DNA from: Candidatus Corynebacterium gallistercoris
GTDB taxonomy: Bacteria; Actinomycetota; Actinomycetes; Mycobacteriales; Mycobacteriaceae
Reading direction: 5' to 3'
Length of the DNA: 39,020 nucleotides
NCBI GenBank assembly: GCA_019114175.1
Contig: DXFZ01000108.1
Location: 1-39,020, forward strand
Shown here one piece after another: positions 30,893 to 39,020 of this stretch (position 1 is its first letter; every line of letters begins with the position of its first letter). The notes beneath the pieces were generated by a model, which worked only from the letters and a program-made list of their open reading frames with translations, had not been told where the DNA came from and ran no database searches. The translations under genes were made by a program, and so were the position numbers.

Positions 30893-32934
30893 GCACCACG
30901 TACTACCCCCACCTGTTCCGCCCACTGACGATCGGCGGCCTGACCCTCCCCAACCGCTCGGTGATGGGCTCCATGCACACCGGCTTTGAGGAAAAGCCAT
31001 GGGATGCGCCAAAGCTGGGCGAGTTCTACGCCGAGCGCGCCCGCGGCGGCATCGGACTCATCATCACCGGCGGCATCGCCCCGTCACGGGCAGGCCAGCT
31101 CATGCCGTTTGGCGCGACGATGACCAACCACCTCCACGTGGCTCACCACAAGCAGATCACCAAGCGCGTCCACGCCGCCGGCGGGCGCATTGCCATGCAA
31201 ATCCTGCATGCGGGCCGCTACGGTGTGACCCCCTTCAAGGTCGCCCCCGGCTCCGAGCCGAGCCCGATTCACCCGTTCAAGCACATCCGCATGAACGAGC
31301 TTATGATCCGCCACACCATCCACGCCTACGGCCAATCGGCGAAGATGGCACGCAAAGCGGGCTATGACGCGGTAGAGATCATGGGCGGCGAGGGCTACCT
31401 GATCAACCAATTCCTGTGCCCCCACACCAATGACCGCACGGACAAGTGGGGCAGTTCCACGGACAACCGTCAGCGCTTCCTCGTGGAGGTCATCAAGGAA
31501 ATCCGCAAGCAGGTGCCGCGGGACTTCCCCATCATCTTGCGCCAGTCCATCGCGGACTTCGTTCAGAATGGACAGACCTGGGATGAGATCGCGCTCATGG
31601 CGCGCAAGGCGGAGAAGTACGGCGTGGATGCCATCAACACCGATATCGGCTGGCATGAGGCACGCATCCCCACGATCGTCACCTCTGTCCCTCGGGCAGC
31701 CTTCGTCAAATTCACCGAAAGACTTCGCGACGAGGTTAGCATCCCGCTCATCGCCTCCAACCGCATCAATACCCCAGAAGTCGCCGAGGAAATCTTGGAG
31801 CGTGGTCAGGTTGACGCGGTCTCCATGGCCCGGCCCCTGTTGGCGGATCCCCACTTCATGCGTAAGGCCGCGCAGGGCAAATCCAAGGAAATCAACACCT
31901 GCATTGGCTGCAACCAGGCCTGCCTTGACCATGCCTTCGTGGGAATGAAGGTCTCCTGCCTGGTGAACCCGCAGGCCGGACGCGAAACTACCCTGACCCT
32001 CGCCCCCACCCGCGCGGCCAAGCACATCGCCGTGGTGGGAGCCGGCCCCGCCGGCCTCGCTGCCGCTGTGTCCGCCGCCAAACGCGGGCACCGGGTCGAC
32101 CTCTACGAGGCCCGTGATCACATTGGTGGCCAGTTCTCCATCGCCGCCCGCATCCCGGGCAAGGAGGAGTTCGCGGAGACGATCCGTTACTTCACTAATG
32201 AGCTGGAAAAGCAGCGCGTCCAGGTCCACCTGGGCACCAAAATGTCCGCCAGCCAGCTCATCGAAGCCGAGTTTGACCACGTCATCATCGCCACTGGCGT
32301 GACCCCGCGCATCCCCAACATCGAAGGCGTGGGCCACCCCAAGGTCATGACGTACGCGGAGTGCGTCCTCGGGGAGCGCACCCCCGGCGCCACCGTGGCC
32401 GTCATCGGCGCCGGCGGCATCGGCTTCGACGTCAGCGAGTTCCTCACCACAGAGGACTCCCCCACGCTCAACCTCAAGGAGTGGGAGCAGGAATGGGGTG
32501 TCGATGATGACCCCTCAGTCCCGGGATTCATCACCGAACCCCGCCCCACCGCTCCCGCGCGCAAGGTGTACATGGTCCAGCGCAAGACCTCCCGCCAGGG
32601 CAAGTCCCTGGGCAAGACCACCGGTTGGGTCCACCGCGCCGCGGTCAAGATGAAGCAGGTGGAGCAGATCAGCGGAGCCACCTACGACAAGATCGATGAC
32701 GCCGGCCTGCACCTCTCCTTCCGCGATGAGGAGGGCAACGTGACCGAGCGGCGCGTGCTGGACGTGGACAACGTCATCCTGTGCGCGGGGCAGGAATCCG
32801 TCAAGGAACTCGCCCAACCCCTCGAGGATGCCGGGATCACCACCAGCATCATCGGCGGAGCGGATGTGGCAGCCGAGCTCGATGCCAAGCGTGCGATCCT
32901 GCAAGGCACCAGTGTCGCAGACAGCATCGACTAG
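30889..32934 (+). CDS. fadH: NADPH-dependent 2,4-dienoyl-CoA reductase
   Basis: A 681-aa iron-sulfur flavoprotein of the old yellow enzyme/FadH type that reduces 2,4-dienoyl-CoA during breakdown of polyunsaturated fatty acids. N-terminal TIM barrel with RSVMGSMHTGFEE, the active-site GGEGYLINQF (Tyr170) and DIGWHEARIP (His256, matching E. coli Tyr166 and His252). The [4Fe-4S] ligands are Cys338, Cys341, Cys345 and Cys357. C-terminal FAD/NAD(P) part starts HIAVVGAGPAGLAAAVSAAKRG and has VAVIGAGGIGFDVSEFL. No other beta-oxidation gene is adjacent. Control by PadR through the shared promoter is inferred from the ATGA overlap. Confidence 0.95.
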   Translation: MSTTYYPHLFRPLTIGGLTLPNRSVMGSMHTGFEEKPWDAPKLGEFYAERARGGIGLIITGGIAPSRAGQLMPFGATMTNHLHVAHHKQITKRVHAAGGRIAMQILHAGRYGVTPFKVAPGSEPSPIHPFKHIRMNELMIRHTIHAYGQSAKMARKAGYDAVEIMGGEGYLINQFLCPHTNDRTDKWGSSTDNRQRFLVEVIKEIRKQVPRDFPIILRQSIADFVQNGQTWDEIALMARKAEKYGVDAINTDIGWHEARIPTIVTSVPRAAFVKFTERLRDEVSIPLIASNRINTPEVAEEILERGQVDAVSMARPLLADPHFMRKAAQGKSKEINTCIGCNQACLDHAFVGMKVSCLVNPQAGRETTLTLAPTRAAKHIAVVGAGPAGLAAAVSAAKRGHRVDLYEARDHIGGQFSIAARIPGKEEFAETIRYFTNELEKQRVQVHLGTKMSASQLIEAEFDHVIIATGVTPRIPNIEGVGHPKVMTYAECVLGERTPGATVAVIGAGGIGFDVSEFLTTEDSPTLNLKEWEQEWGVDDDPSVPGFITEPRPTAPARKVYMVQRKTSRQGKSLGKTTGWVHRAAVKMKQVEQISGATYDKIDDAGLHLSFRDEEGNVTERRVLDVDNVILCAGQESVKELAQPLEDAGITTSIIGGADVAAELDAKRAILQGTSVADSID

Positions 32935-32994
32935 GCCACCGCGTTAAGCTGACTCCTAGCTGAAATACGTCCCTTTTTGGAGGAATTTCTCATC

Positions 32995-34515
32995 GTGTCT
33001 TCACACTTGCCCCGCCACCAGCTCACCCGCCGCACACTATTCAAGGCTAGTTTCGCCGCCGGTGGGGCGCTCGTGAGCCTAGGCGTACTCGCAGCCTGCA
33101 GCGATAGCGAAGACCAGGCCGAGCGGCTGGACAAGGACTCCCCCACCAAGGCCGCCAAGGTTGAGGATGGATCGGTATTTGGCGACGACGCCACCGGCAT
33201 CCCCACTATCACCGCTCTGTTCGCGGCATCAGAATCCCTGGTCCTCGCACCTGCCGCGGATGACCAGGCTCTCGCCCTCGCCGCGGACCACAACGTACCG
33301 GTGGTACAGGTGCCCGCTGACGCTGGGGAAGATTTTGACGCCCGTCTCAGTGAGGTCATCGACCACCTGGGAGCGACCCATCTGGTGCTGGTTGGCGGGG
33401 TGGCGGCGGGTGCCGTCGCCTCAGAAGACAACATCACCACCCACGAGACCGCGGGCGAATGGCCCAGCGATGCCCCCACCGGCAAAGCCGGCAACGCGGA
33501 ACCAGAACACGCACTGGCCGGCCCGCTGACCTCACCGGCAGCGTCCGCCAACGCGCTCGCCGCCGGATTCACCGTGCTGACCCTGCCCGCCGCGGACCCT
33601 CGCGTCACCGCGGAATCCATAGCCGCCGCGCAGCACGAGGGCGTAATGGTAGCCCTCAATGAGGAGTTCGGCGATAGCGACCAGCTCGGCGCGCGGAGGG
33701 AAAAGGCCCGCACGATCACCGACGAGCAGCCCGGCGGCGGTGGGCTTGTGTTCCCCGGCCGCCACGTCATTGCGCTCTACGGCCACCCCAGCGGCCCCGC
33801 CCTCGGCGTGATGGGTGAACAGGACGCACAGGCGGCAGTTGAGCGAGCCAAGGAGCAGGCCGCGCAGTACGACGACCTCGTGCCTGATCCCGTGATCCCA
33901 GCCTTCGAGATCATCGCCACCGTCGCCGCCCAGGAGCCGGGGCCCGACGGCAGCTACACCAACTACACCGACCCCGCCGAGATCGAGCCGTGGGTCAAGG
34001 CCATCACGTCTGCTGGCGGCTATGCGATCATCGACGTGCAGCCGGGCATGGAAACGCTGCTCACGCAGGTGAAGTTCTACGAGGACCTCATCAAGCTGCC
34101 CAACGTGGGCGTGGCGCTCGATCCGGAATGGCGCTTGGAGCCCGGGCAGGTGCCGCTGAGCCAGGTTGGGCACGTGCAGGCAGCGGAGATCAACGAGGTC
34201 GTGGAGTGGCTTGACGAGCTCGTTGAGCGGGAGAAGATGCCGCAGAAGCTGCTGATGGTGCACCAATTCCAGCTGCAGATGATCCGCGACCGCGAGCAGA
34301 TGAGCAGCGGCACGGACAACGTCAAGGTTCTCGTTCACTGCGACGGCCACGGTGCACCCGGCACGAAGATGGAGACCTGGAATGTGGTGCGCCAGGACCT
34401 GCCGCCGGAGGTGGCGCTGGGGTGGAAGAACTTCATCGACGAAGACGAGCCGATGTTCACCCCGCAGCAGACGATGGATGTGGAGCCCACGCCGGACTTC
34501 GTGAGCTACCAGTAG
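32995..34515 (+). CDS. Tat-exported lipoprotein with cell-wall-binding-repeat-like region
   Basis: A 506-aa secreted protein. The N-terminus has a twin-arginine motif (TRRTLFK, Arg12–Arg13), a hydrophobic stretch and a lipobox LAAC with Cys35, so it should be folded in the cytoplasm, exported by Tat and lipid-anchored. The region about 60–150 (ESLVLAPAADDQAL … GATHLVLVGGVAAG) resembles putative cell-wall-binding repeat 2 units. The C-terminal half (RHVIALYGHP … IIDVQPGMETLLTQV … VALDPEWRLEPGQ … LLMVHQFQLQMI) looks like a TIM-barrel hydrolase-type fold with acidic residues after strands; its activity is unknown. GTG at 32995 lies 10 nt after GGAGGA. Convergent with leuB, 3 nt apart. Confidence 0.8.
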   Translation: MSSHLPRHQLTRRTLFKASFAAGGALVSLGVLAACSDSEDQAERLDKDSPTKAAKVEDGSVFGDDATGIPTITALFAASESLVLAPAADDQALALAADHNVPVVQVPADAGEDFDARLSEVIDHLGATHLVLVGGVAAGAVASEDNITTHETAGEWPSDAPTGKAGNAEPEHALAGPLTSPAASANALAAGFTVLTLPAADPRVTAESIAAAQHEGVMVALNEEFGDSDQLGARREKARTITDEQPGGGGLVFPGRHVIALYGHPSGPALGVMGEQDAQAAVERAKEQAAQYDDLVPDPVIPAFEIIATVAAQEPGPDGSYTNYTDPAEIEPWVKAITSAGGYAIIDVQPGMETLLTQVKFYEDLIKLPNVGVALDPEWRLEPGQVPLSQVGHVQAAEINEVVEWLDELVEREKMPQKLLMVHQFQLQMIRDREQMSSGTDNVKVLVHCDGHGAPGTKMETWNVVRQDLPPEVALGWKNFIDEDEPMFTPQQTMDVEPTPDFVSYQ

Positions 34516-34518
34516 CGG

Positions 34519-35538
34519 CTAGCCGCGCACAGCAGCGGCGATCCGTTCCCCAACCTCGGCGGTACGGATCGGATTTCCACCGCGGGAAGCGGCCTCCTCC
34601 AGCACTGCCTTTTCGATCTTTTCCGCATTGCTTTCGTCGCCCAAGTGGCGGAGCATGAGAGCCACGGAGAGGATGGCCGCGCACGGGTCGGCGATTCCCT
34701 GACCCGCGATGTCCGGGGCGGAGCCGTGGACGGGCTCAAACATGGAGGGGAAGGTATGGGTGGGGTCGATGTTGCCGGATGCCGCCAGCCCAATACCGCC
34801 GGTCACCGCCCCCGCAAGATCAGTGAGGATATCGCCAAACAGGTTGTCCGTGACAATCACGTCATAGCGGGCTGGGTCAGTCACCATGTAGATGGTGGCG
34901 GCATCGATGTGGTTGTAGTCCACCTCGACCTCGGGATAATCTGCAGCGACGGCATCCACCGCGCGCTGCCACAGCCCGCCCGCATTGACCAGCACGTTCG
35001 TCTTGTGTACCAACGTCACCTTCTTGCGCCGCCCCATCGCACGCTCAAAGGCATCTCGCACCACGCGCTCCACGCCAAGCCAGGTGTTCTGGCTGACCTC
35101 GCAGGCAACCTCATTCTCGGTCCCCTCGCGCAGGGTTCCGCCGTTTCCTGCATAAAGTCCTTCGGTCCCTTCGCGGACGACAACGAAGTCGATCTCGCCG
35201 GGGTCCTTCAGCGGGGATGAGGCACCGGGGTACAGCTTGGAGGGGCGCAGATTGACCGCGTGCTCCAGCTTGAAGCGCAGCGGGAGAAGAAGGCCACGCT
35301 CGAGGACACCGGCAGGAACGCGGCGCGGATCGCCGATCGCGCCGAGCAGGATGGCATCGTGTTGTTTGAGGGAGTCCAAGTCTTCATCCGTCAGAGTCTC
35401 TCCGGTGCGCAGGTAGCGGCGAGCGCCGAGGTCATACTCAGTAGTCTCCACGTCATCGCGCACGGCGCGCAGAACTTTGAGAGCTTCCGCGGTGACTTCC
35501 ACCCCAATGCCATCGCCATCGATCACAGCAAGTTTCAT
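34519..35538 (-). CDS. leuB: 3-isopropylmalate dehydrogenase
   Basis: NAD-dependent oxidative decarboxylation of 3-isopropylmalate, third step of leucine synthesis. The 339-aa product shows [45 protein letters not shown], the catalytic Tyr/Lys region, [26 protein letters not shown] and [22 protein letters not shown] at 35538 follows GAAGGAG at 8 nt, and a TACACT -10 box lies at 35582–35577, giving a short leader. In C. glutamicum LtbR controls leuB; here I find only a weak 6-of-9 match to the palindrome arm at the start codon. Confidence 0.97.
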   Translation of the reverse strand: MKLAVIDGDGIGVEVTAEALKVLRAVRDDVETTEYDLGARRYLRTGETLTDEDLDSLKQHDAILLGAIGDPRRVPAGVLERGLLLPLRFKLEHAVNLRPSKLYPGASSPLKDPGEIDFVVVREGTEGLYAGNGGTLREGTENEVACEVSQNTWLGVERVVRDAFERAMGRRKKVTLVHKTNVLVNAGGLWQRAVDAVAADYPEVEVDYNHIDAATIYMVTDPARYDVIVTDNLFGDILTDLAGAVTGGIGLAASGNIDPTHTFPSMFEPVHGSAPDIAGQGIADPCAAILSVALMLRHLGDESNAEKIEKAVLEEAASRGGNPIRTAEVGERIAAAVRG

Positions 35539-35546
35539 TCTATGGA

Positions 35547-35582
35547 CTCCTTCATCTCACAGTGTGGATATTCTGCAGTGTA
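35547..35582 (-). promoter_or_regulatory. leuB promoter -10 and ribosome-binding site
   Basis: Minus strand TACACT (35582–35577) followed about 24 nt later by GAAGGAG (35553–35547), 8 nt before the ATG. One of the few clearly SD-led starts in the window. Confidence 0.6.
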
Positions 35583-35623
35583 GCATGACTCACCTTGGTG
35601 CACACCGCGTTTCGCTCACCCCT

Positions 35624-35629
35624 TACCAT
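35624..35629 (+). promoter_or_regulatory. -10 element for leaderless ABC-transporter mRNA
   Basis: TACCAT, 8 nt before the ATG at 35638. Confidence 0.45.
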
Positions 35630-35637
35630 GGGTAACC

Positions 35638-36495
35638 ATGAGTAATTCATATCCCTCACAAGCACAGTCCTCAGCCCCGCAGCCTGACCCCACTGCAGTA
35701 CTTCAGTGGGATGAGGTCATCAAGCGCTTCGGCAACAAAGACGCTGTCGATCGCATGAGCCTTTCCATCCCCCGCGGCAGCTTCTACGGGCTCGTCGGCC
35801 CCAACGGCGCGGGTAAGACCACCGCCATCCTCATCGCCACCGGCCTGCTCGAACCCACCTACGGCAACTGCTGGATCGCCGGCAACAGCATGTGGTTCAA
35901 CACCACCCCCGAAGAGGTCAATCGCGGCAAGATGTCCTACGGGCTGCTTGCCGATGGCATCGCCACATTCGACCGCCTCACGGCCCCCGAGTACCTCGAA
36001 TACCTGGGCTACCTGCGGGGCATGGATGCCGCCACGATCGCCCAACGCTCCGAAGAGATCCTCAACGCCCTGGACCTCCAGGACACCGGCAAGAAGATCA
36101 TCGCGGACTTCTCCGCCGGCATGACAAAGAAGATCCTCCTGGCCGGCGCCCTCCTCCACAGCCCAGAACTTCTCATCCTGGATGAGCCATTTGAGGCCGT
36201 GGATCCGGTTTCCGCGGATGTCATCAAGCAGATTCTGCGCCAATACGTTGCAGCAGGCGGCACCGTCATCCTCAGCTCCCACGTCATGGAACTCGTCGAG
36301 GGCCTCTGCACGCATGTGGCGATCATGAATAACGGCACCGTCCACGTCAGTGGCACCCTCGATGAGGTCCGGGACGGCAAGAGCCTCAATGAGCGATTCG
36401 TAGAGCACGTCGGCGCCCGCCACCTCACGCAAGGATCCCTGGGCTGGCTGCGGGGAAGCCAGCACCCGAACAATGGGGAGGACACTGACCTGTGA
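35638..36495 (+). CDS. ABC transporter ATP-binding protein
   Basis: A 285-aa nucleotide-binding subunit. Walker A is GPNGAGKTT (54–62), Walker B is LLILDEPFEAVD with the catalytic Glu, and the switch His is in ILSSHVMELVEG. The signature is degenerate (DFSAGMTKKILLAGALLHSP rather than LSGGQ), as in several ABC-2 type exporters. The N-terminal 20 residues are Ser/Pro/Gln-rich and dispensable-looking. GTG of the permease overlaps its stop (GTGA). The pair probably forms an exporter; substrate unknown. No SD, leaderless start likely. Confidence 0.93.
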   Translation: MSNSYPSQAQSSAPQPDPTAVLQWDEVIKRFGNKDAVDRMSLSIPRGSFYGLVGPNGAGKTTAILIATGLLEPTYGNCWIAGNSMWFNTTPEEVNRGKMSYGLLADGIATFDRLTAPEYLEYLGYLRGMDAATIAQRSEEILNALDLQDTGKKIIADFSAGMTKKILLAGALLHSPELLILDEPFEAVDPVSADVIKQILRQYVAAGGTVILSSHVMELVEGLCTHVAIMNNGTVHVSGTLDEVRDGKSLNERFVEHVGARHLTQGSLGWLRGSQHPNNGEDTDL

Positions 36496-38075
36496 GCATC
36501 ACCCGGACACTAGTTAGTCTCCACTGGACGCTGTGGCGTCGCAACAATATCGGCAACTTCAGCCTGCTGATTCTTGCCCTGTTTAGTTATGTGTTCGGCC
36601 TCGTTGGCGCAAGCACGCTTGGCGTGTGGTCGGCCGCCGAACTGACGAACGACGATAACCCCCACACGTTCGTGGCCACGATGGGGCTCGGCTCCCTGCT
36701 GTACCTCATGATGGCGGTGATGTTCCCCGCTGGTGAATCCACGATGGACTGGCGGCAGTTCGGCACCCTGCCGGTTACGGCCCGGCAGCTGCTTCCCGCC
36801 ACGATCATCACCATTTTCCTGCAGACGCGCGGTTTCCTGGCGCTGATCAACACGGTCATCATGGCAGTCATCGGGGCTACCGCGTTCGGCAGCCTGGGGG
36901 CGGGGCTGGCCGTCGGCTGGGTTGTTGCGTGCATTGCCCAGCTGGTCGTCACGGTTGCGATGGGCGAGGCCCTGGCAGCGCTGCTGAACAACTCCACCGG
37001 GCGCCAGCACCAGGAGAAGGTCTCCCTCATCGGCAGCGCGCTGTTCATGGTGGGTTTCCTGTTTTTCTACATGTCCATCAATTCCAACGTGGAGGCCCTG
37101 TTCACGCAGGAGCTGCCGCTGCTCTCCTGGTCGCCGTTTGCCACCGCGGCAGCGGCCCTGGCCTACCAACCGTTTGGGGCAGATTCCCTGGCCCGCGCCG
37201 CCATCACCCTGGCGGTCGTGGTGCTGTGCGCCTGGGTGTGGCTCAACCGCACCATGACCATGCTGCGCCATCCGGTTCCGGATTCCGGATCCGGCGGCTC
37301 CCGGCGCAGATCAGCCGCGGCCAGCACCCCCAGCGCCAGCGGCAGCCTGCTCCTCCCCGGCGCGCCCGCCACCGCCTGGGGCGCTGCCTTCTCCCGCGCG
37401 GTGCGTTACTACCGCCGGGACCTCCGGTACCTCTACATGACCATGTCCTTCCCCCTGCTCGCCGTTTTCTACCTCTTCCTCGGCGCACGTGGCGAAGATA
37501 GTTTCTTCCACTACTTTGGCCTCTATTTCATGGCCATGATGGCCACCACCCTCATGTCCAATATCTTCGGCATGGATGGCCCCCATAACTGGGTGCACAT
37601 CACCACGGGCGTGCACCCGCGCACCATGCTCACTGCACGCATGGCCGCCACGGCGGTGGTCATTGTGCCGCTCATCGCCGCTTATGGTCTGGCAGGTGGC
37701 CTCCTGTCCGGGTTCGAACCGTTGTGGATTGCGAACGTCTTCATCGCCACTGGCTTCACCGTCATCATGCTTTCCTTAAGCACCTACCAGGCGGTGAAGA
37801 TCCCCCAGCGCACCTCCCCTCCCGGGACAAACAGCTTTTCGATGAAGAACAGCGGCAATGCGCAGGTGGCTCTGTGGGTTTTCGCCACGAGCCTGAGCGC
37901 GGCCACTGTGAGCTTGCCCGCGTTCCTGCTTGTCATCTTCGATCATCCCTTCGCCGCAGTGGCGGTGGAATTGGTCATCGCCGCAGCATGCTGCTGGTTC
38001 CTCGTCCGGGCCGCCAGCGCCCACCTTGGCCGCACGTGGCCGGCCACCTTTGAGAAGGTGCAGCGGTTCATGTGA
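36492..38075 (+). CDS. ABC-2-like transporter permease
   Basis: A 527-aa polytopic membrane protein, the permease partner of the ATPase it overlaps. Roughly 11–13 hydrophobic segments are visible in two halves separated by a polar Ser/Arg-rich linker (about 255–285, PDSGSGGSRRRSAAASTPS), an arrangement that may represent a fused pair of six-helix permeases. Examples of membrane segments are IGNFSLLILALFSYVFGLVG, GSLLYLMMAVMFP and FPLLAVFYLFLGA. Start GTG at 36492. No substrate-binding protein is nearby, consistent with export. Substrate not predictable. Confidence 0.88.
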   Translation: MSITRTLVSLHWTLWRRNNIGNFSLLILALFSYVFGLVGASTLGVWSAAELTNDDNPHTFVATMGLGSLLYLMMAVMFPAGESTMDWRQFGTLPVTARQLLPATIITIFLQTRGFLALINTVIMAVIGATAFGSLGAGLAVGWVVACIAQLVVTVAMGEALAALLNNSTGRQHQEKVSLIGSALFMVGFLFFYMSINSNVEALFTQELPLLSWSPFATAAAALAYQPFGADSLARAAITLAVVVLCAWVWLNRTMTMLRHPVPDSGSGGSRRRSAAASTPSASGSLLLPGAPATAWGAAFSRAVRYYRRDLRYLYMTMSFPLLAVFYLFLGARGEDSFFHYFGLYFMAMMATTLMSNIFGMDGPHNWVHITTGVHPRTMLTARMAATAVVIVPLIAAYGLAGGLLSGFEPLWIANVFIATGFTVIMLSLSTYQAVKIPQRTSPPGTNSFSMKNSGNAQVALWVFATSLSAATVSLPAFLLVIFDHPFAAVAVELVIAAACCWFLVRAASAHLGRTWPATFEKVQRFM

Positions 38076-38117
38076 GCCGCTGCCCCCGTGTTGCTCTTCT
38101 CCACCACTTAGGAGTTA

Positions 38118-38135
38118 AATAAGACTTGTCTTATT
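38118..38135. promoter_or_regulatory. 18-bp perfect palindrome before the iron permease gene
   Basis: AATAAGAC-TT-GTCTTATT. It is flanked by a wider CCACT…AGTGG dyad (about 38104–38146). It overlaps a plausible promoter (TTAGGA at 38108, 17 bp, TTATTC at 38131). It does not fit the DtxR consensus well. Confidence 0.65.
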
Positions 38136-38156
38136 CCGTTTAGTGGAGACTTGCCT

Positions 38157-38996
38157 ATGCTGTACGCAAACGTGCTGATCGGGCTCCGTGAGGGCCTGGA
38201 AGCCACGATGATTGTGATCATCCTGGCTGCCTATCTGAAGAAAACCGGCCGCTCCCATGAGCGCCCCTGGCTCTGGGCCGGGGTGGTCGCCGCCCTCACC
38301 GCAACCGTCGCCTGCTTCCTGGTCCTCCACTTCGGCACCAAGACGCTCACCACCCAGGGCCAAGAGCTCGTGGGTGGCATCGCCTCCCTCATCACGGTCG
38401 CCATGATCACCTGGATGGTGTTGTGGATGTTCAAGGCTGGAAAGAACATCGCCAAGGAGCTTCAGGGCCAGATGGAGGCCGCGATTGGCCCTACCGCCGT
38501 GTTTGCGGTGGCGTTCCTCGCGGTGGGCAGGGAGGGGATCGAAACGATCCTGCTCATCTTTGATTCCGTCACCAGCACCACCGCCACACCCTTTATTGGC
38601 TTAGGAATTGGCATCGCGGTGGCCGTCGCCCTAGGAATCTTGATGTACCGCGGCGCCATCCGCATCAACTTGAGCATCTTCTTCCGCGTGATCGGTGTGC
38701 TGCTCATCGTGGTTGCCGCGGGCATTATGCGGTACGGGATCACGGACTTGCAGGAGGCCAACGTGCTGCCTGGTCTGCACAACATCGCCTTCGATATCTC
38801 CGCCGTGCTCACTCCCGGCACGTGGTATGCCTCCTTGCTGGAGGGCATGTTCAATATTGTTCCTGCACCAACGGTACTGTCCTTTGTTGCGTGGGTGGTT
38901 TATCTGGTGGTCATGGCCGCGGTCGTTGTGGTTGCTGCTCGTTCTTCTTCGGGCGACGCCACCGCCTCCCCCGCCCCCGCCAGCTCCAAGGCCTGA
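38157..38996 (+). CDS. FTR1/EfeU-family iron permease
   Basis: A 279-aa membrane protein of about seven helices that moves ferric/ferrous iron across the cytoplasmic membrane. The two REGLE-type motifs are present: LREGLEATMIV at the N-terminus (Arg11-Glu12…Glu15) and VGREGIETILLIFD in the middle. Length matches EfeU. ATG at 38157 follows GGAG at 8 nt; a TTG two codons earlier is not needed. efeO/efeB partners, if any, would lie beyond the window. The C-terminal tail (RSSSGDATASPAPASSKA) is low complexity and contains one T-run motif copy. The palindrome just upstream may mediate metal-dependent control. Confidence 0.9.
   Translation: MLYANVLIGLREGLEATMIVIILAAYLKKTGRSHERPWLWAGVVAALTATVACFLVLHFGTKTLTTQGQELVGGIASLITVAMITWMVLWMFKAGKNIAKELQGQMEAAIGPTAVFAVAFLAVGREGIETILLIFDSVTSTTATPFIGLGIGIAVAVALGILMYRGAIRINLSIFFRVIGVLLIVVAAGIMRYGITDLQEANVLPGLHNIAFDISAVLTPGTWYASLLEGMFNIVPAPTVLSFVAWVVYLVVMAAVVVVAARSSSGDATASPAPASSKA
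38942..38963 (+). repeat. T-rich/GGCGACGCC motif at the FTR1 gene end
   Basis: TTCTTCTTC followed by GGGCGACGCCACC; the T-run is interrupted by C. It encodes SSSGDAT in the low-complexity tail. Confidence 0.4.
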
Positions 38997-39020
38997 CACG
39001 CTACCCGTCCTTGACAGAAA

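Noticed and set aside
35535..35560. LtbR operator at leuB
   Set aside because: Only 6 of 9 bases match a palindrome arm and no second arm is present; could still be bound but the sequence does not show it.
38108..38135. DtxR/IdeR box before the iron permease gene
   Set aside because: Best alignments match only about half of the 19-bp consensus, and the dyad centre has even rather than odd symmetry.

Overview
This is a gene-dense, high-GC actinobacterial chromosome segment, almost certainly from Corynebacterium. The assignment rests on gene content and order: a SepIVA-type coiled-coil protein beside a YceD-like protein, rnc and mutM; a thiL–DUF3515–ddl–gpsA–mutT1 block; leuCD with an LtbR-type IclR regulator; and gltX next to a fumarylacetoacetate hydrolase gene and leuB. 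From general knowledge this follows the gene order of the Mycobacterium tuberculosis Rv2924c–Rv2996c interval with large parts removed. No phage, integrase, transposase or CRISPR array is visible.

Layout. (1) 1–9478: a minus-strand housekeeping run, thiL, ung, fakA-like, recG, a 73-aa biotinyl-domain gene, rsmD, coaD, sepIVA-like, yceD-like, rnc and mutM (cut by the window edge). Junctions are tight (TAATG, TAA-GTG, 8-nt overlaps). (2) 9537–13781: a membrane-anchored DUF3515 protein with two repeat domains, convergent ddl and gpsA, then a Nudix/histidine-phosphatase MutT1. (3) 13808–19412: leuD and leuC (minus), an M24 aminopeptidase (plus), a POT peptide transporter (minus) and the IclR regulator (plus). 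The regulator promoter carries a perfect 23-bp palindrome, and half-sites lie at leuC and at the transporter. (4) 19433–21795: a broken rclA-like flavoprotein gene (one frameshift plus an apparent internal in-frame deletion), a carboxymuconolactone decarboxylase-like gene and an unrecognised 137-aa gene. (5) 21796–24790: two identical tRNA-Glu(CUC) genes and tRNA-Gln(CUG) downstream of gltX, which overlaps a Hyi-type isomerase gene. (6) 24879–27585: an SDR oxidoreductase, isochorismate synthase and an FAH-family hydrolase. (7) 27613–32934: a DnaQ-like exonuclease with a cNMP/CBS/nucleotidyltransferase protein, divergent from a padR–fadH operon. (8) 32995–38996: a Tat lipoprotein, leuB, a two-gene ABC exporter and an FTR1/EfeU-type iron permease preceded by an 18-bp palindrome.

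Cross-cutting signals. Many genes have a -10-like hexamer 7–9 nt before the start codon and no Shine-Dalgarno sequence, which points to leaderless mRNAs. A motif of the form T5-6–N0-3–GGCGACGsCACC recurs at coding and non-coding sites on both strands. The best candidates for something not well described are the probable leucine/peptide-uptake regulon around the IclR palindrome, the recurrent T-run motif, the exonuclease plus CBS–nucleotidyltransferase pair, and the palindrome in front of the iron permease. All functional calls come from motif recognition by eye; no database search was run.
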